Assembly: GCA_024803745.1 (NCBI GenBank) | Contig: JANJXV010000161.1 | Location: 1,562,001-1,626,000, forward strand | DNA length: 64,000 bases | Direction of reading: 5' to 3' | DNA from: Megascapheus bottae | Taxonomy: Eukaryota; Chordata; Mammalia; Rodentia; Geomyidae | Shown: positions 22,780-34,698 of the stretch, piece after piece | Position numbering within the stretch: the stretch's first letter is position 1 | Layout of the letters: each line of letters opens with the position of its first letter | Made by a program: the position numbers and the translations under genes | The notes under the pieces: generated by a model | What the model saw: only the letters and a program-made list of their open reading frames with translations | Told to the model about the DNA's origin: nothing | The model's database searches: none

Positions 22780-24987
22780 CCTGACAAAGGTTTTCCTACA
22801 TGCTATTATTTCTTCTGTGAGTGCTCTTAATGCTTGCTGAAGGTTGACTTTGTTTAGAAGACTTACCCTAATGCTCCCATATGCAGAGATTCTATATATA
22901 GCTAAATGTTTTTCATTACTCAGAATTTCTCTATTGTGTATGTTGTGAAATGTACTGAAGACTGACTTCTGATTAAAAGTCATTGCACATTTGTTGTATT
23001 CATTAGTTTTCTTTTCTTCTATGGGAATCAGGTTTGTGATGAACACAGAAGTATGCCTTCCAGGTCAAACACTTTCCACATTTGTAATATTCATAAGGTT
23101 TTTCTCTCCTATGTGCATTTTATACTTAGTCATACGTTCATGATGGATTTTTCATATTCTTATATTCATACGATTTTTATCCTGTGTCTGTGTGGTATCA
23201 TGCAAACTCAACTATGAGTTCTTCAAAAAAATTTCCCTTTCATTTTATTCATAGGATTCTATCCTGTGGGTGTTTAGTGATAAATCTTGACTTGTGCCTT
23301 CTGGGGAAAAGACTGAACATTTGCTACATTCATTAAGGGTTTTATCTTGTGTTGGTTCTGTGACACAAGCTGAGTTTTCTTCCACAGACTAAAAAGTCTT
23401 TCCTATTTATTACATTGCTAAGGCTTCTCATATGTGTGAACTCTCTTACGCTTCCTGAAGGGTGAATACTGCACGAAAGACTTTCAACTTTGGTTATATT
23501 CCTAAGGTTTCTAATATGTGTGAATTCTGTTATGCCTCCTGTAATGTGACTTCCATCTGAAGGTCTTACCACATTTGATGCACTCGTACAGTTTCTCTCC
23601 TGTATGTGTTCTCTGATGCAATTTGAGGGAAGACTTCCATTTGAAAGACATTCCACATCGGTTACCTTCATAAGGTTTTTCTCCTGTTTGAATTGTCTTA
23701 TGCATGTTGAGGTTTGGCTTCTGTGTGAAGGACTTTTCACATATGTTACACTCATTAGGTGTTTCTCCTGAGTATATTCTCTGATGAACATGGAGTTTTA
23801 CCTTCCATTTGAAAGACTTTCCGCATTCACTACATGCATAAGTTTTCTCTCCTGTGTGTGTTCTATTATGCCCATCAAGATATGACTTCCACTTGAAGGT
23901 CTTTCCACATTTGTTGCACACATAAGGTTTCTCTCCTGTGTGTGTTCTTTGATGAAATTTGAGGGAAGATTTCTGTCTGAAAGACTTTACACATTGGTTA
24001 CATTCATAAGGTTTCACTCCTGTGTGTATTCTCTGATGAACACGAAGTTTTCCCTTCCCTTGGAAAGACTTTCCACATTCATTACACTTATAAGATTTCT
24101 CTCCTGTGTGTGTTATTTGATGAACTCGAAGGTGTATCTTCTGGGTGAAAGACTTTTCACATTTGTTACATTCATAAGGTTTCTCTTCTGTGTGTCTTCT
24201 CTCGTGCAAAGTGAGGTATGATTTCAGTCTAAAAGTCTTCCCACATTTATCCCATTCATAAGATTTCTCTTCTGTGTGAGATCTCTGATGTGTGCTGATT
24301 GCTGAATTCTGGGCAGAAATTTTATTACGTTCCTCATATTCATAAGGTTTGTCTTCTCTTGGAGATCGAGGTTGGAGCGTCAGGTCTGACTTCTCAGAAA
24401 TTAATTTTCACACTTGACATACGCATCACATATCTCAGGATATTTGCTCTGAGGTATTGTAAGGCGTATTTCATTATTGAAAGAATTCTCACATTCACTA
24501 CATATATGAGGAGTCTCTCCTGTGTACATTTTCGGATGTGTAGTGATGGTTGGTGTTAAGTACAATATTTTTCATCACACAGTACATTTAGCAGTTTTCC
24601 TCCCTCCCTGAAGAATTTCTTGGGCAGGGAGAACAGAATTATGATACTGCAGATCTTTTGGACTGTCACAATCATGAATAAAATGCTCTGAATATCCGAT
24701 GGATTTTTTAAGAACAGGAGACATACGAGATCTATATGCAGTATGCATCTCATCAGGCTTAGGAGACAGAAGCATGTTCTGACACTTTATGAACTCCTCA
24801 GTCCTCACCCCTAAGTTGTTACCGTTATTACTAATCAGCTCTGGATTATGTGTAGAGCTCAAATTTAAAGTTGTTGCAAATCTCACGTTTTCCTCCACTT
24901 CGATACTACTTGCAACTGCTACTTCACAAAGACATTCATGTGGACTTTCCTGGCATGTCTTGAACACATTTTCCATTACCTGGACAT
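22780..24987 (-). pseudogene. Zinc-finger exon of a decayed KRAB C2H2 zinc-finger gene
   Basis: Members of this family bind DNA through tandem C2H2 fingers and usually recruit KAP1/TRIM28 through KRAB. A splice acceptor (catttt-ag) precedes the exon at 24,987, and the frame agrees with the KRAB-B exon. The linker (VMENVFKTCQESPHECLCEV…) stays open to TGA TGA at about 24,573. A frameshift separates it from the finger array, which is open from at least 24,209 down to 23,511. Eight finger units are seen there with TGEKP-type linkers. Fingers 1-4 and 8 keep C2H2. Finger 5 ends in Tyr instead of His, finger 6 in Gln, and finger 7 has lost its first Cys. Earlier units (24,210-24,520) have lost Cys residues, and those from 23,510 to about 22,780 are finger-like but full of stops and frameshifts. 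Four fingers share a Lys/Arg-Trp-Lys helix start. Confidence 0.85.
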
Positions 24988-26279
24988 CTAAAATGAGTCA
25001 TAGAAAAAAAGACACAAACATACATGAGATACAAATATTCCTTACTGTAAAGATAATGACTTTACTTTCCCATCCTAAGTGTTAGATATTTTAAAATATA
25101 AAAGTGGAAATTGATTTGTGAGAAAAATATGCTTTTCTCCCTAACCTATTAAGAAAATGATATTTTACAATGACCAATAATGTTTTTCTGTGTTTTAGTT
25201 CTCTTTTTATATCACAGGAAATATTTATTGAAATTACCCATCTATGTATTGCTACAGTTTTAAGCTGAGTACTATCTATAGCATACCTGCAGCTGTTTTT
25301 TTTTCAAATACTGTTTTGTTTATACATTGAGGAATAGCTGCCTTTCTTTTATTTTTGAGAAATACTCTAAATATTGTGCTGTTTTGCATCTTTTTAAAAC
25401 TTTCTTTTCTTTTCTTTTTGTAGTTCATAGGCCTCGGCCCTGTCCCTTAACACTTCAGCAGAACACTATAACCCCTATCCTTGAGCTACAGCCCCACTTC
25501 CTGTTTTCTAGAGTTAACTACTGATAAGAGTCTCAGGTCCTGAGTACCAGGTAGGATTACCTTACCCAGTTTCAATGCTGTTTGCTTATTAACCATTAAG
25601 TGAGGAACACGAATTTTTTCTAGATTCAGCGGCCACAAGTTTGGTTTATATGTCTGTTTGCCTTTGATCCAAGCAAGAACGATTCTTGAGAGTAAGGTCT
25701 TACACCTATATCCCTTCAGTTACAACTTCTCACTAAAGTCTCAATTTAGGTATTTGTGGGAATTTTGAAATTTATTTCTTTCCATTTGAAGTCTTATAAA
25801 AATTCCTTTTCTAACACTCCTGTCCCTCAGAACCATGGAAGACCAGAAAATCCCCAGCTCATTGTCTAGTTAATTTTCTTATGTTGATTGAAACTTTGTT
25901 GTTTTTTTTTCCTTCCATTCCTGGGTTTGAACTTAGGACCTAACCACTGTCCTTGGGTTTTCTCAAGACTAGAACCCTACCAATGAATTCATTACTTCTG
26001 GCTTTTTCTATGTATGTTGTAATAAGGAAAAAAACCTGTCTCTTTGTGCATGCTAGGCAAGCATTCTACCACTAGGCTCAATTTCTGATGGAAACGTCTG
26101 GTTTTGAATAACAGTCTCTTCCTACCAGCATAAAGATATTATCCTTATCAGAGAATAATGCCGTGACATATTCCTTGTTTGCTCAATCATTTATAGTCTT
26201 AGTTTTAAAGAAATGAAAGAATGATATTTCTTTCTTTCTTTCTTTCTTTCTTCCTTTCCTTCCTTCCCTCTTTCTTCCC

Positions 26280-26343
<64 letters not shown>

Positions 26344-26986
26344 GTTTTGCGGTCATGGGACTTGAATTCTAGACCTGGCTGTTCTTCCTGAGCTCTTCAG
26401 CTCAAGGCTACTGCCCTATGTCTTTAGACTCAACCCCACTTCTCATTTTCTATTGGTTCATTGGAGAGAAGAGTCCAAGGTGTTTTTGTGATAGGTCAGT
26501 CTTTGAACCTTGATCCTCAGATCTCAGCCTCCTAAGTAGCTAGGATTACAGGCATGAGCCACGGGCTCATGGCTTTCTCATTTTATTTTGTTTCACAGTG
26601 ATTTATACAGAGAAATCTAACTTTAACTCTACTGCCACATAGAATTCATCATATCACCCTATGATTCTTGGTGCCGGGGGTTTGGGCTAGCATGCACAAA
26701 GACCTGGTTCAGTTCCTTGGTACTACATACAAAGAAAAAGCCAGAAGTGGTGCTATGACTCAAGAAGTAGAGAGCTAGCCTTGAGAAAACCCAAGGACCA
26801 TGCTCAGGCCCTGAGACCAAGCATAGGATTGAGAAAAGAAAATGATTCTTGATTCATTCACAAAGAATTCCATAGGTTCCACACAGGATTTAGGGTAACT
26901 AAGAATATTATTGCTCAGTACATCACAACATGAACTTACCAATGGGGCTCAGGCTCCAACATCAATATGAAGATGCATTCACTCAC
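24988..26986. other. Intron between KRAB-B and finger exons, with SINEs and a (CTTT)n repeat
   Basis: Minus-strand SINE remnants lie at 25,430-25,575, an ID dimer at 25,910-26,085, a B1-ID composite at 26,345-26,575, and a plus-strand ID dimer at 26,670-26,850. No additional exon was recognised. Confidence 0.6.
26228..26343. repeat. (CTTT)n microsatellite
   Basis: About 115 bp of CTTT units with a few CCTT interruptions, adjoining the tail end of a minus-strand B1-ID SINE (that is, an expanded SINE A-rich tail). Confidence 0.95.
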
Positions 26987-27076
26987 CTGTGATATTCTTG
27001 TCAGAGGAATTTCCTATCCAGAGTTCTGCACAGTGCTCTAGCTTGTCAATTAATACAGGTTTGGGAACACAGGGCC
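26987..27076 (-). pseudogene. KRAB-B-like exon of the zinc-finger gene
   Basis: 90 bp flanked by a splice acceptor (taatttacag) and donor (gtgagtga). In the phase left by the KRAB-A exon it reads GPCVPKPVLIDKLEHCAELW, which matches the KRAB-B pattern of Lys-Pro followed by Leu-Glu and a Trp. Together with the A exon and the finger exon it gives standard KRAB gene architecture. No stop lies inside this exon, but the downstream exon is disabled. Confidence 0.8.
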
Positions 27077-27239
27077 CTGTAAATTAGAAACAGTAGAGAA
27101 TTATTGCTTATGCTGTGTCATCATTGCTTTAAGTTCGCAGACATCCTACTCAAAGTTATCTAATAAATCTTTCCTCTCATTTCTCACTGGCTCCATGGTT
27201 GACTTTTCCCCAGCTCTGGATTCATTTTGTATGGCATAA

Positions 27240-27500
27240 ACTTAGCTGTCTTGCTCAAGGCTAGAAAAATACCAGTTTGAGTCCCAGCTCCACTTACATG
27301 CATAGGTCTTCATGCATGCTAGGCAAGCACTCAACCACAAAGTCAAACTCTTGACACTCCACTAACATTTTTGAGGGGTTACTTGGAGGTATAGTGTTTC
27401 ATGGCAATTTTTATGCCATTGCTGGCTTCAAATTAGAATTCTTAGATTTCTTCCTCCTGAATATTTTAAGATTACAGGCATGAAACATTGCACCTAGTGC
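27240..27500 (-). mobile_element. Broken SINE remnants in the KRAB-A/B intron
   Basis: An ID-like piece (gcatgctaggcaagcactca) and a B1-like end (ttaagattacaggcatgaaa) are separated by diverged sequence. Confidence 0.55.
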
Positions 27501-27752
27501 CAGGTTTCCATTATAAACTCACTGTTTAGTGATTTGTAGATCCTATTTCCAATAATGATATATATTCTATTCTGGATGGTTTATCCACTTACAATTACTG
27601 TGTAAGTTTGGAATGTCGTCTCCATTAGAGGAAACATAATTTAGAACTGTTGTCAAAGTATCCTGAAGGTATCCTGAAGAATGAGTACAAAATTACCTTA
27701 GGTTTTCTTTAGAAAGTAATGATACTTCTCAGGGCCTGGAATCTTTCATTTA

Positions 27753-27992
<240 letters not shown>

Positions 27993-28084
27993 TTAGCACT
28001 GAGTTATAAACACACAATGTCTGGAATTTTATTCTTTTTTTGTTGGAATTGTATTCCTTTACTTAAATCTTTAGACTTACATGA

Positions 28085-28275
28085 AATATTGACCTGAAAA
28101 GCTTAGGGATGGTGCCTAGGCCCAGACTTCAAGTCCCAAGACCCACAAAAAAATAACAAGGCAAGCCAGGTGTTGGTGGCTCATGCCTGTCATCCTAGCT
28201 ACTCAGGAGACTGAGATCTGAGGACCATGGTTTCAAAGCCAGCCTGGCACAAAATTCCATGAGACTCCTTTCCAA
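28085..28275 (+). mobile_element. ID-tail fragment then B1-head fragment
   Basis: 28,085-28,150 is an ID tail with A-run. 28,163-28,270 has aggtgttggtggctcatgcctgtcatcctagctactcaggagactg. Confidence 0.7.
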
Positions 28276-28549
28276 TTACCCACCATAAAATGTTTAATGG
28301 CTTGTGGCATATCATGGTAGAGCAATTGTGGTATCGACAGAAATAAGTCGGGGGAGTAGATTTAGGTTATAAATGGAATTATTCCATTGAAAAGGAACTA
28401 CATTATATGATGACATATGCTGATACTGAGAGAATATTGCAAAATCTTAGGGTATCAAGTAATAATACTGTGAAGTACACCCAGAATGTTAATGTTCTAT
28501 GTCTGTCATAATAATCACTTGGGGAAGAAACTATTTTTTCTTTTTTTTT

Positions 28550-28792
28550 TGGCTGGGGGATTTGTAAGGCTTGAACTCTGGGCTTGGGCACTGTTCCTGA
28601 GCTCTTCAACTCAAGGCTACCACCCTACCTATAAAGCCACAGTGCCATTTCCCATATTCTAGTGGTTAACTGTCGATGAGAGTCTCATAGACTTTCTAAT
28701 GCCCAGGCTGGCTTTGAACCAAATCTTTAGATATCAGCCTGATATCTGAGTAGCTAGGATTACAGGTAGAATTCACTGCACCTGGCAAGAAA
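28550..28792 (-). mobile_element. B1-ID composite SINE
   Basis: aaggcttgaactctgggctt … gagtagctaggattacaggt, preceded by a T-rich tail. Confidence 0.8.
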
Positions 28793-28889
28793 TTTATTTC
28801 TTGCTGTTTTATACTACAAATTTACTGTATGTTTTACTTTTTCAAAAAGACTGAGGATGACCTTTGTTCTGTATATAATGGGAAGAGGG

Positions 28890-29015
28890 GTAGGGAGCTG
28901 TGAGCAGAACAACTGAGGGGCAATACTCAGGGTAGGACAATAGCCTTAAACTAAAGAGCTCACGGCCCAAGGTCCAAGCCCCATGACTTTCCCCACTACC
29001 CCACAAAAAAAGGGA
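28890..29015 (+). mobile_element. SINE tail fragment
   Basis: actcagggtaggacaatagc … aaggtccaagccccatgact, then an A-rich run. Confidence 0.5.
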
Positions 29016-29182
29016 AAAAAATTGGATATTGGAGAGGATTTTCTAAAAAGAATATATAGAAATTGTAGTTCAAAATGTAGAAAGAAGTTCAATATTAACA
29101 GTCATGAGAAAAATTAAAATTACAATGAAATCATTACTTTAAGTATATTAATATAAAGATAGTTTTAAACAAAAAGATCCAC

Positions 29183-30930
29183 ATACACACACACAAACAC
29201 ACACACACACACACACGCATACAAAAAAACAACTTTCAAAGTCTAACTATTACTGGGAAGGTAGTGAGAAGAAGTAGAACATTGGAATAGTTCTGCAAGG
29301 AATATAAAACAATCAAAAATTGCGTGGAGAGTGCTAAAAAAAGTACTAAATATAGAATTACATAGAAATATGGTCCAACACTTCTATTTCTAGATTTGTA
29401 CCTAATGGAAGAGAAAGCAGAGACTAGAACAAATATGTGGAGAATCCATTCACAACTATTAATAATAATCCAAAGATAGAAATATGCAAAAGAATGCATT
29501 GAAAAGGAAGAACATTTTACTATATTTTACAGATGAATCTTGATTACAGTAAACTAAAAATACAGCAGTCATAAAGGAAGAGCTAGGGTATGTTTTCCCT
29601 TCCAGAGCTTCCAAGGATCAACAAACCCTTGGAGCCAAAAAGCACGATGGTTCCAGAGAATGGAGTAGAGAGGAACAGGAGCTGAATGTTTAATGATTAT
29701 ACATGGAAGATGAAAATTGCTCTAGATGGGTAGAATGAAGAGAGAACTGTACCCTAAACAATGGTTATGTAGCCACACAGGATGGGACACACCTATACTC
29801 TCTGATCTTGGGAAACTCAAGAAGGATTTCTAGCCATCCTGGATGCATGGAAAGATCTATCATAAAAACTAATGTGGAGGGGCTGGGAGTTTGGAATTGT
29901 TGTAGAGTGCTTGTATGAAGACGAAGGTTCAATTCCGCAGTACCACATACACAGAAAAAACCAGAAGTAGTGCTGTGGCTCAAGTAGAAGATCACTAGGC
30001 TTGAGGAAAGCTGAAGGACAGTGCTTAAACCGAGTTTAAAAAAAACCCAGAAAGCTGAGCATGATGGGGTGGTGTCTCACTTCTATAATCCTAGCTACTC
30101 AGGAGGCTGAGATCTGAGGATCAAGGTTTAAAGCCATCCTGGCACAAAAAGACCTGAGACACTTATCTCCAATTTACCTTTAGAAAATGGGAAGTGGGGC
30201 TTGGCTCCAGGGTAAGGTGGTAGCCTGGAGCTGAAGAGCTCAGGGATAGTGCCCAGGCTGAGTTCAAGATCTATGACCCACCAAAAAAAACCCAAAAAAC
30301 AAAAAATAAGATGGAAAAAATTGGATTCTGTGAATTTTATCAGGCATATAAATGTCTTTTTTTACGGTTGAAATAAGAAATTGTTTGGAAAAAAGTTTTT
30401 ACCTAGAAATGTACACTACAAATGGAATTAACAACAAACACAAAATATGCAAAAGATACAAATTATCACAATATGGGTATCCTGTTCTGTATCTTTCACT
30501 GACTCTTGTTCAAATGAGTCACATATTCTGAATCATTTCACCCAGTCGATATATGCCACAAGTGTTAGCTTGTACTGTACTTCTTGGGAAATCAAAAGCA
30601 AATACTAAGCAAATGTGTGTTAGATTTTGTCAACAGTGATATTTCAAATATAAATCCCTACTCATTGCATTATTTAATATCAATGCCGGAATCTAACTTA
30701 CACTGGCAAAATCTTCAATCTTTTGAGAATCTTCAAAAGGGTGTGTAAATATTTAGGATCGGTATGTCTTCCTGGAGGAAAGATCCCTTTAGTAGTATGT
30801 AGTAACCTTCTTTGTCTTTTCTTACTAATTTTAGTTTGAAGTCTATTGTATCTGATATGAGGATGGCAACCCCAGCCTGTTTATGTGGGCAGTTAGCTTC
30901 ATAGAGTTTATTCCAACCTCTCACTTTCAA
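29183..30930. repeat. Right copy of the segmental duplication, leading into the L1 array
   Basis: Near-identical to 1-1,757, including the CA repeat, two SINEs (ID dimer at 29,877-30,045; B1-ID at 30,050-30,300) and the L1 junction at about 30,739. The two copies are about 29.18 kb apart. Confidence 0.9.
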
Positions 30931-31086
30931 AAGATGATTGTTTTGGGGTAAGATGTGTCTCTTGAAGACAGCAGAACGATGGCTCTTGATTTTGATCCAA
31001 CTAGACAGCCTATGCCATTTAATTGGAGAGTTAAGTCCATTGATATTGAGAGTTAGGATTGAGAGATATTTATTAGTTCCCACCAT
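30739..31086 (-). pseudogene. L1-ORF2: L1 ORF2 N-terminal remnant (U0)
   Basis: It starts MVGTNKYLSILTLNINGLNS, the usual ORF2 start including the catalytic Asn region, and continues for about 116 codons. An A is missing from the AAAAAG run near 31,000, so the Gln-Glu-Thr-His stretch that holds the endonuclease catalytic Glu is read in the wrong frame (…FKRHIL…). The rest of ORF2 is absent. Confidence 0.85.
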
Positions 31087-31317
31087 TTTAAAAAGCTTTT
31101 AGTAGGGCCTGTGTCTTGACAGTTCTTGTGGTCCTTAGACGGTATGCTGTTTAGGTGCCATTTCTTTCCATATATTGCATTTATTTTGGTTTTCTATGTA
31201 TAGAGCATCTTTGAGAATTCTCAGTAGTGTTGGTTTTGTTTCGACATATTGTTGCAGCTTTTCCCTGGAATGGAATGTTTTTATTGTTCCCTCAGTTATG
31301 AATGAGAGCTTAGCTGG

Positions 31318-32318
31318 CTACAGTATTCTTGGTTGGTAGTTATTTGATATAAGGGCATGACATATATGCTTCCAGTCACTTCGTGCTTGCATGGTCTCTG
31401 CTGAGAAATCTGGGGTTATTCTGAATGGTTTGCCTTTATAGGTTACTGATCCCTTTTCCCTGGCTGCCTTTAGGATCTTTTCTTTCGTTTCTATTGATCC
31501 AGTTCGGATCACAATATGGCGGTGGGATGTTCTTTTCTGGTCAGGTCTGTTTGGGGTTCTAAAAGCTTCTCGTATCTGGATGGGCCTGCCCTTCTGGATA
31601 TTTGGGAAATTCTCTGAGATGATTCCCTGAAGTATATTTCCAATACCATTGACCTCTTTCTCCACGCCCTCCTCAATACCAACCAGCCTTAAATTAGGCT
31701 TCCTAATTGTATCTTGGACCTCCTGAAGCGCTCTCTCATATTTCCTAGATTTGGATTGACTCATTTTCTGTTCTTTATAATACCTAAATTATCTTCAGCC
31801 ATGGAAATTCTCTCCTCTGCAATGTCTAACCTGCTATCAAAGCTATCTACTTTATTTTTCATCTCCCTTGCTTCTAATTGCTCACTTTTGATGCCTTGCA
31901 TCCCTTGTTTTAGATCATGTATGGATTTCTTTATCTCCTTGATTTCCTTTTGAGTGGTTAGCTCAGTAGCTTTATTTTCTTTGGACATTTGCTGGAGTTT
32001 GGTCACGTTTTTATTTGTGGATTCTTTGAATTCATCCATCTTTCTTTGAAAAACCTTTATTATGGCCTCCTTTATGGCTTCTTCTTTTTCACTTATCACC
32101 TTGTTTTTGCTTTCCTCTTGTTCAGGTATGGCTTCCTCCATTATCTCTTTCTTTATATTTTCACATTTTTCATTAATGATGTTTATCAATTGCATTTGTG
32201 TAGCAATTGGAAGACTCTCCTCTAGGTTTGCCAGTGACTGTTCCATTGTCTGTTTACATTGGGCGGGGGATGTTGTTTCTTGATTTGACATTTTTCTTGA
32301 GTTTCTTGTTCTGCCCAT
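31318..32318 (-). pseudogene. L1-ORF1: L1 ORF1 (U0), frameshifted
   Basis: ORF1 encodes the L1 RNA-binding chaperone. The N-terminal coiled-coil part is open from 32,318 to 31,761. The RRM and C-terminal parts are open in another frame to 31,318. The break is a 4-bp deletion at about 31,777 (ttctttataat instead of ttctttctctataat in U3/U4), shared with U1 and U2. Confidence 0.9.
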
Positions 32319-32879
32319 TTGAAAATGGGAGCAAGATTACTACTAAATACGATTATAGTTTTTCAGATATAACCAACCTAGACCTCTGTAGCTGGCAGAC
32401 ACTAGATGTTCACAAGTTTTGATTGGTATTATCACTCTTTCTTTTTGTGCACTTACAGACCAGCCTAATACAACCACTGAAATGCGATTTATACCCAAAA
32501 CAATAAGCCTCTCAATCCAATCTCTATTGTCTTTAAGTCCCTCTGAGCCTAGAGAATAATTAACCACCTACATATACAATATTGCTCAACAGCCATCAAG
32601 TGTAGATCCGTGCAGTATAAGGGTTGAAAGACGAGCAGAGGTCCAGAGATAGAAAAAAAGAATGAGAGAGGTCAGGGGAGGTGCAAGAGGATTAACGTAG
32701 GAGTGTAAGAATATTGTAGTAATGAAGAGAAGTTATAGCATAATTATAACTGACATAAGTTGGTAAGTAGGTAGCATATTTGAGTACAAAGTTTGGAAAG
32801 TATTAGAATAAAACTTATGTGTTGCTGCACGACTAGCTCTTAGCCCAACCAGTGGCCTCACAGTGGACCATGGGATGGA

Positions 32880-33206
32880 TCTGTTTTTCTTGTCTACGTT
32901 GAGGGAAAGGGGTATTTCACAAGATGCAGAAGCGAAGATTTCAGAAGCAAATGCTGTGAGTGAATTAGCTCGTAAAAAGCATTTTTATTTTCTTTTATCT
33001 TTCTGCCAGTCTTGGGGCTTGAATTCAGGGCCTGAGCACTGTCCTCGGGTTTTCTCAAATCTAGCCCTCTGCCACTTGAGCCACAGTGCCACATCTAGAT
33101 TTTCTATCTATGTGGTACTGAGCAATCAAACCCAGATCTTCATGGATGCTAGGCAAGCACTCTACCACTATGCCAAACTCTCAACCCTGACATAGTAATT
33201 ATAAAG

Positions 33207-33258
<52 letters not shown>

Positions 33259-34283
33259 ATCCAAATATCCTTTCTCCTACAAAGAATGAACACTTAACTG
33301 TGTCTAATGCTTTTTTTTTAATTTCACTAATTCTTCTGTGTTTTTCCCTCTTGCATTTTTTACACATGACAGCAAAGCTAATCATCAGGAAAAAATTGAT
33401 TAGGATACAGAAACCTAATAATATCCTAGTAGATTGACGTCAAAAATATGTGCAAGATGCCCTGTGTGTTTGACTTAGTGGTAGAGTCCTTGGCTACCAA
33501 GCAGTAAGCCTCAGGTTTGATTCCTCATTACCACATACATAGAAAAAGCTGCAAGTGGTGCTGTGGCTCGGTGGGACAGCTAAAGCCTAAAGAAAGCCCA
33601 AGAACAATGTTCACACTCTGAGGTCAAGTCCCAAGACTAGCAAAAACAAAAAGAATTCGACAAGGGGCAAAATGCAGGCAGAGAAGGCACTGTGAAGCAA
33701 ATGTTTTGTAAAGGATGAGGGCAATATTGACCCTTAAGTTTGGATCTTACCTAAGAAAGGCTCCTTGAGCCTGAGACCAGACTGGTAGTTAGGCCTAGTG
33801 GAAGACATTGGGATTGGACAAATAAGGTGTGCTGTATACTACATCCACATGTATATTGTGAGATTGGAGGAGAGATTCAGCCTCCAGTATGTCTTTGGTG
33901 AGGTCTTTTATGAGCAAGGAATTTTGGTCATTGGGCCCTGAAAGGTGACCCTGCCTCCCTCACAATGGAACAGAATATGGAACCCTGGTAACCAAGCCAC
34001 TGTAACTAACAACCAGCTCAAGCCAGCTCACTTGGCCTGTGGCTCAGGAGGAAGAAAGATGTTGCTGTGCTGTTGCCAAAGGTCAGGAAACTCGAGTCTC
34101 AGGCATGGAAGTTGTGGATGTCTTACTCGAAGATATACATGCTAGGTCATTGCCAAGCTACAAATCAAGTATAACAGAACTTTCTCTAAGAAGAAGGCCA
34201 GGAAAATCCAGGGCAACCAGATGAGGTAAATTTCTAAGAAGAAATGTATTTGACCCCATCATCCTCCCCACACACTACAACTT
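32880..34283. repeat. Array spacer of U0/U1
   Basis: Contents in order: an ID-dimer SINE (minus, 33,005-33,187), a CAT microsatellite (33,208-33,258, 17 units), an ID-dimer SINE (plus, 33,463-33,650), then unique sequence homologous to the region 5' of the RALGDS-like pseudogene. No gene is supported; a plus-strand frame (33,945-34,145) recurs in all spacers but merely follows from their near identity. Confidence 0.9.
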
Positions 34284-34698
34284 TCTTTTTTTTCATTTTT
34301 TATTGTAATTAGTAAAAGGGTTAGATGATATTTGCCAGATAGAAGGTGCATTAATTCACATACATTGATACCCTTTCACATGTCTTGGTACCCATTTCCC
34401 TCCAACCCCACACCCCCCACCCGTCTTGGTTTTCCTCCCTTCCATATCAAATTTCAAATATCCAAATACAAATAAATTCAATATATCAGATAACAAAGTG
34501 AGATACTATACCAATATGGGATAACCAAGGGACAGCAAGCGAGATGAGAGACAACATAGTACATTAAGGACAACAATCATTCATTATATGGCTTTTGTGT
34601 CAATATCCTGGAGGTCCTTTCAATTAGCTTCACATTATATGGCCTTATATATGGCCTTTTGCTCTATTGACAATCTCTGCTAGTAGAGCCCAAGGTTT

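Larger units (their letters stand above)
30739..32879 (-). mobile_element. L1 of unit U0, lacking everything downstream of the endonuclease N-terminus
   Basis: It contains the 5' UTR (about 32,319-32,879), ORF1 and the first part of ORF2. It is cut at gtgtgtaaatatttagg, where the duplicated block begins. No RT domain or 3' UTR is present. Confidence 0.9.

Noticed and set aside
23342..23791. 149-codon frame overlapping the finger array
   Set aside because: Out-of-frame reading of the C2H2 finger repeat; it lacks the Cys/His pattern.
33149..33385. Minus-strand frames with poly-Asp tracts
   Set aside because: The Asp run is the CAT microsatellite read in reverse; the rest is SINE and spacer.
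34039..34224. Plus-strand spacer frame (…EEERCCCAVAKGQE…) conserved in all units
   Set aside because: Conservation follows from recent duplication. No family resemblance or start context, and the frame is lost in part of the units.
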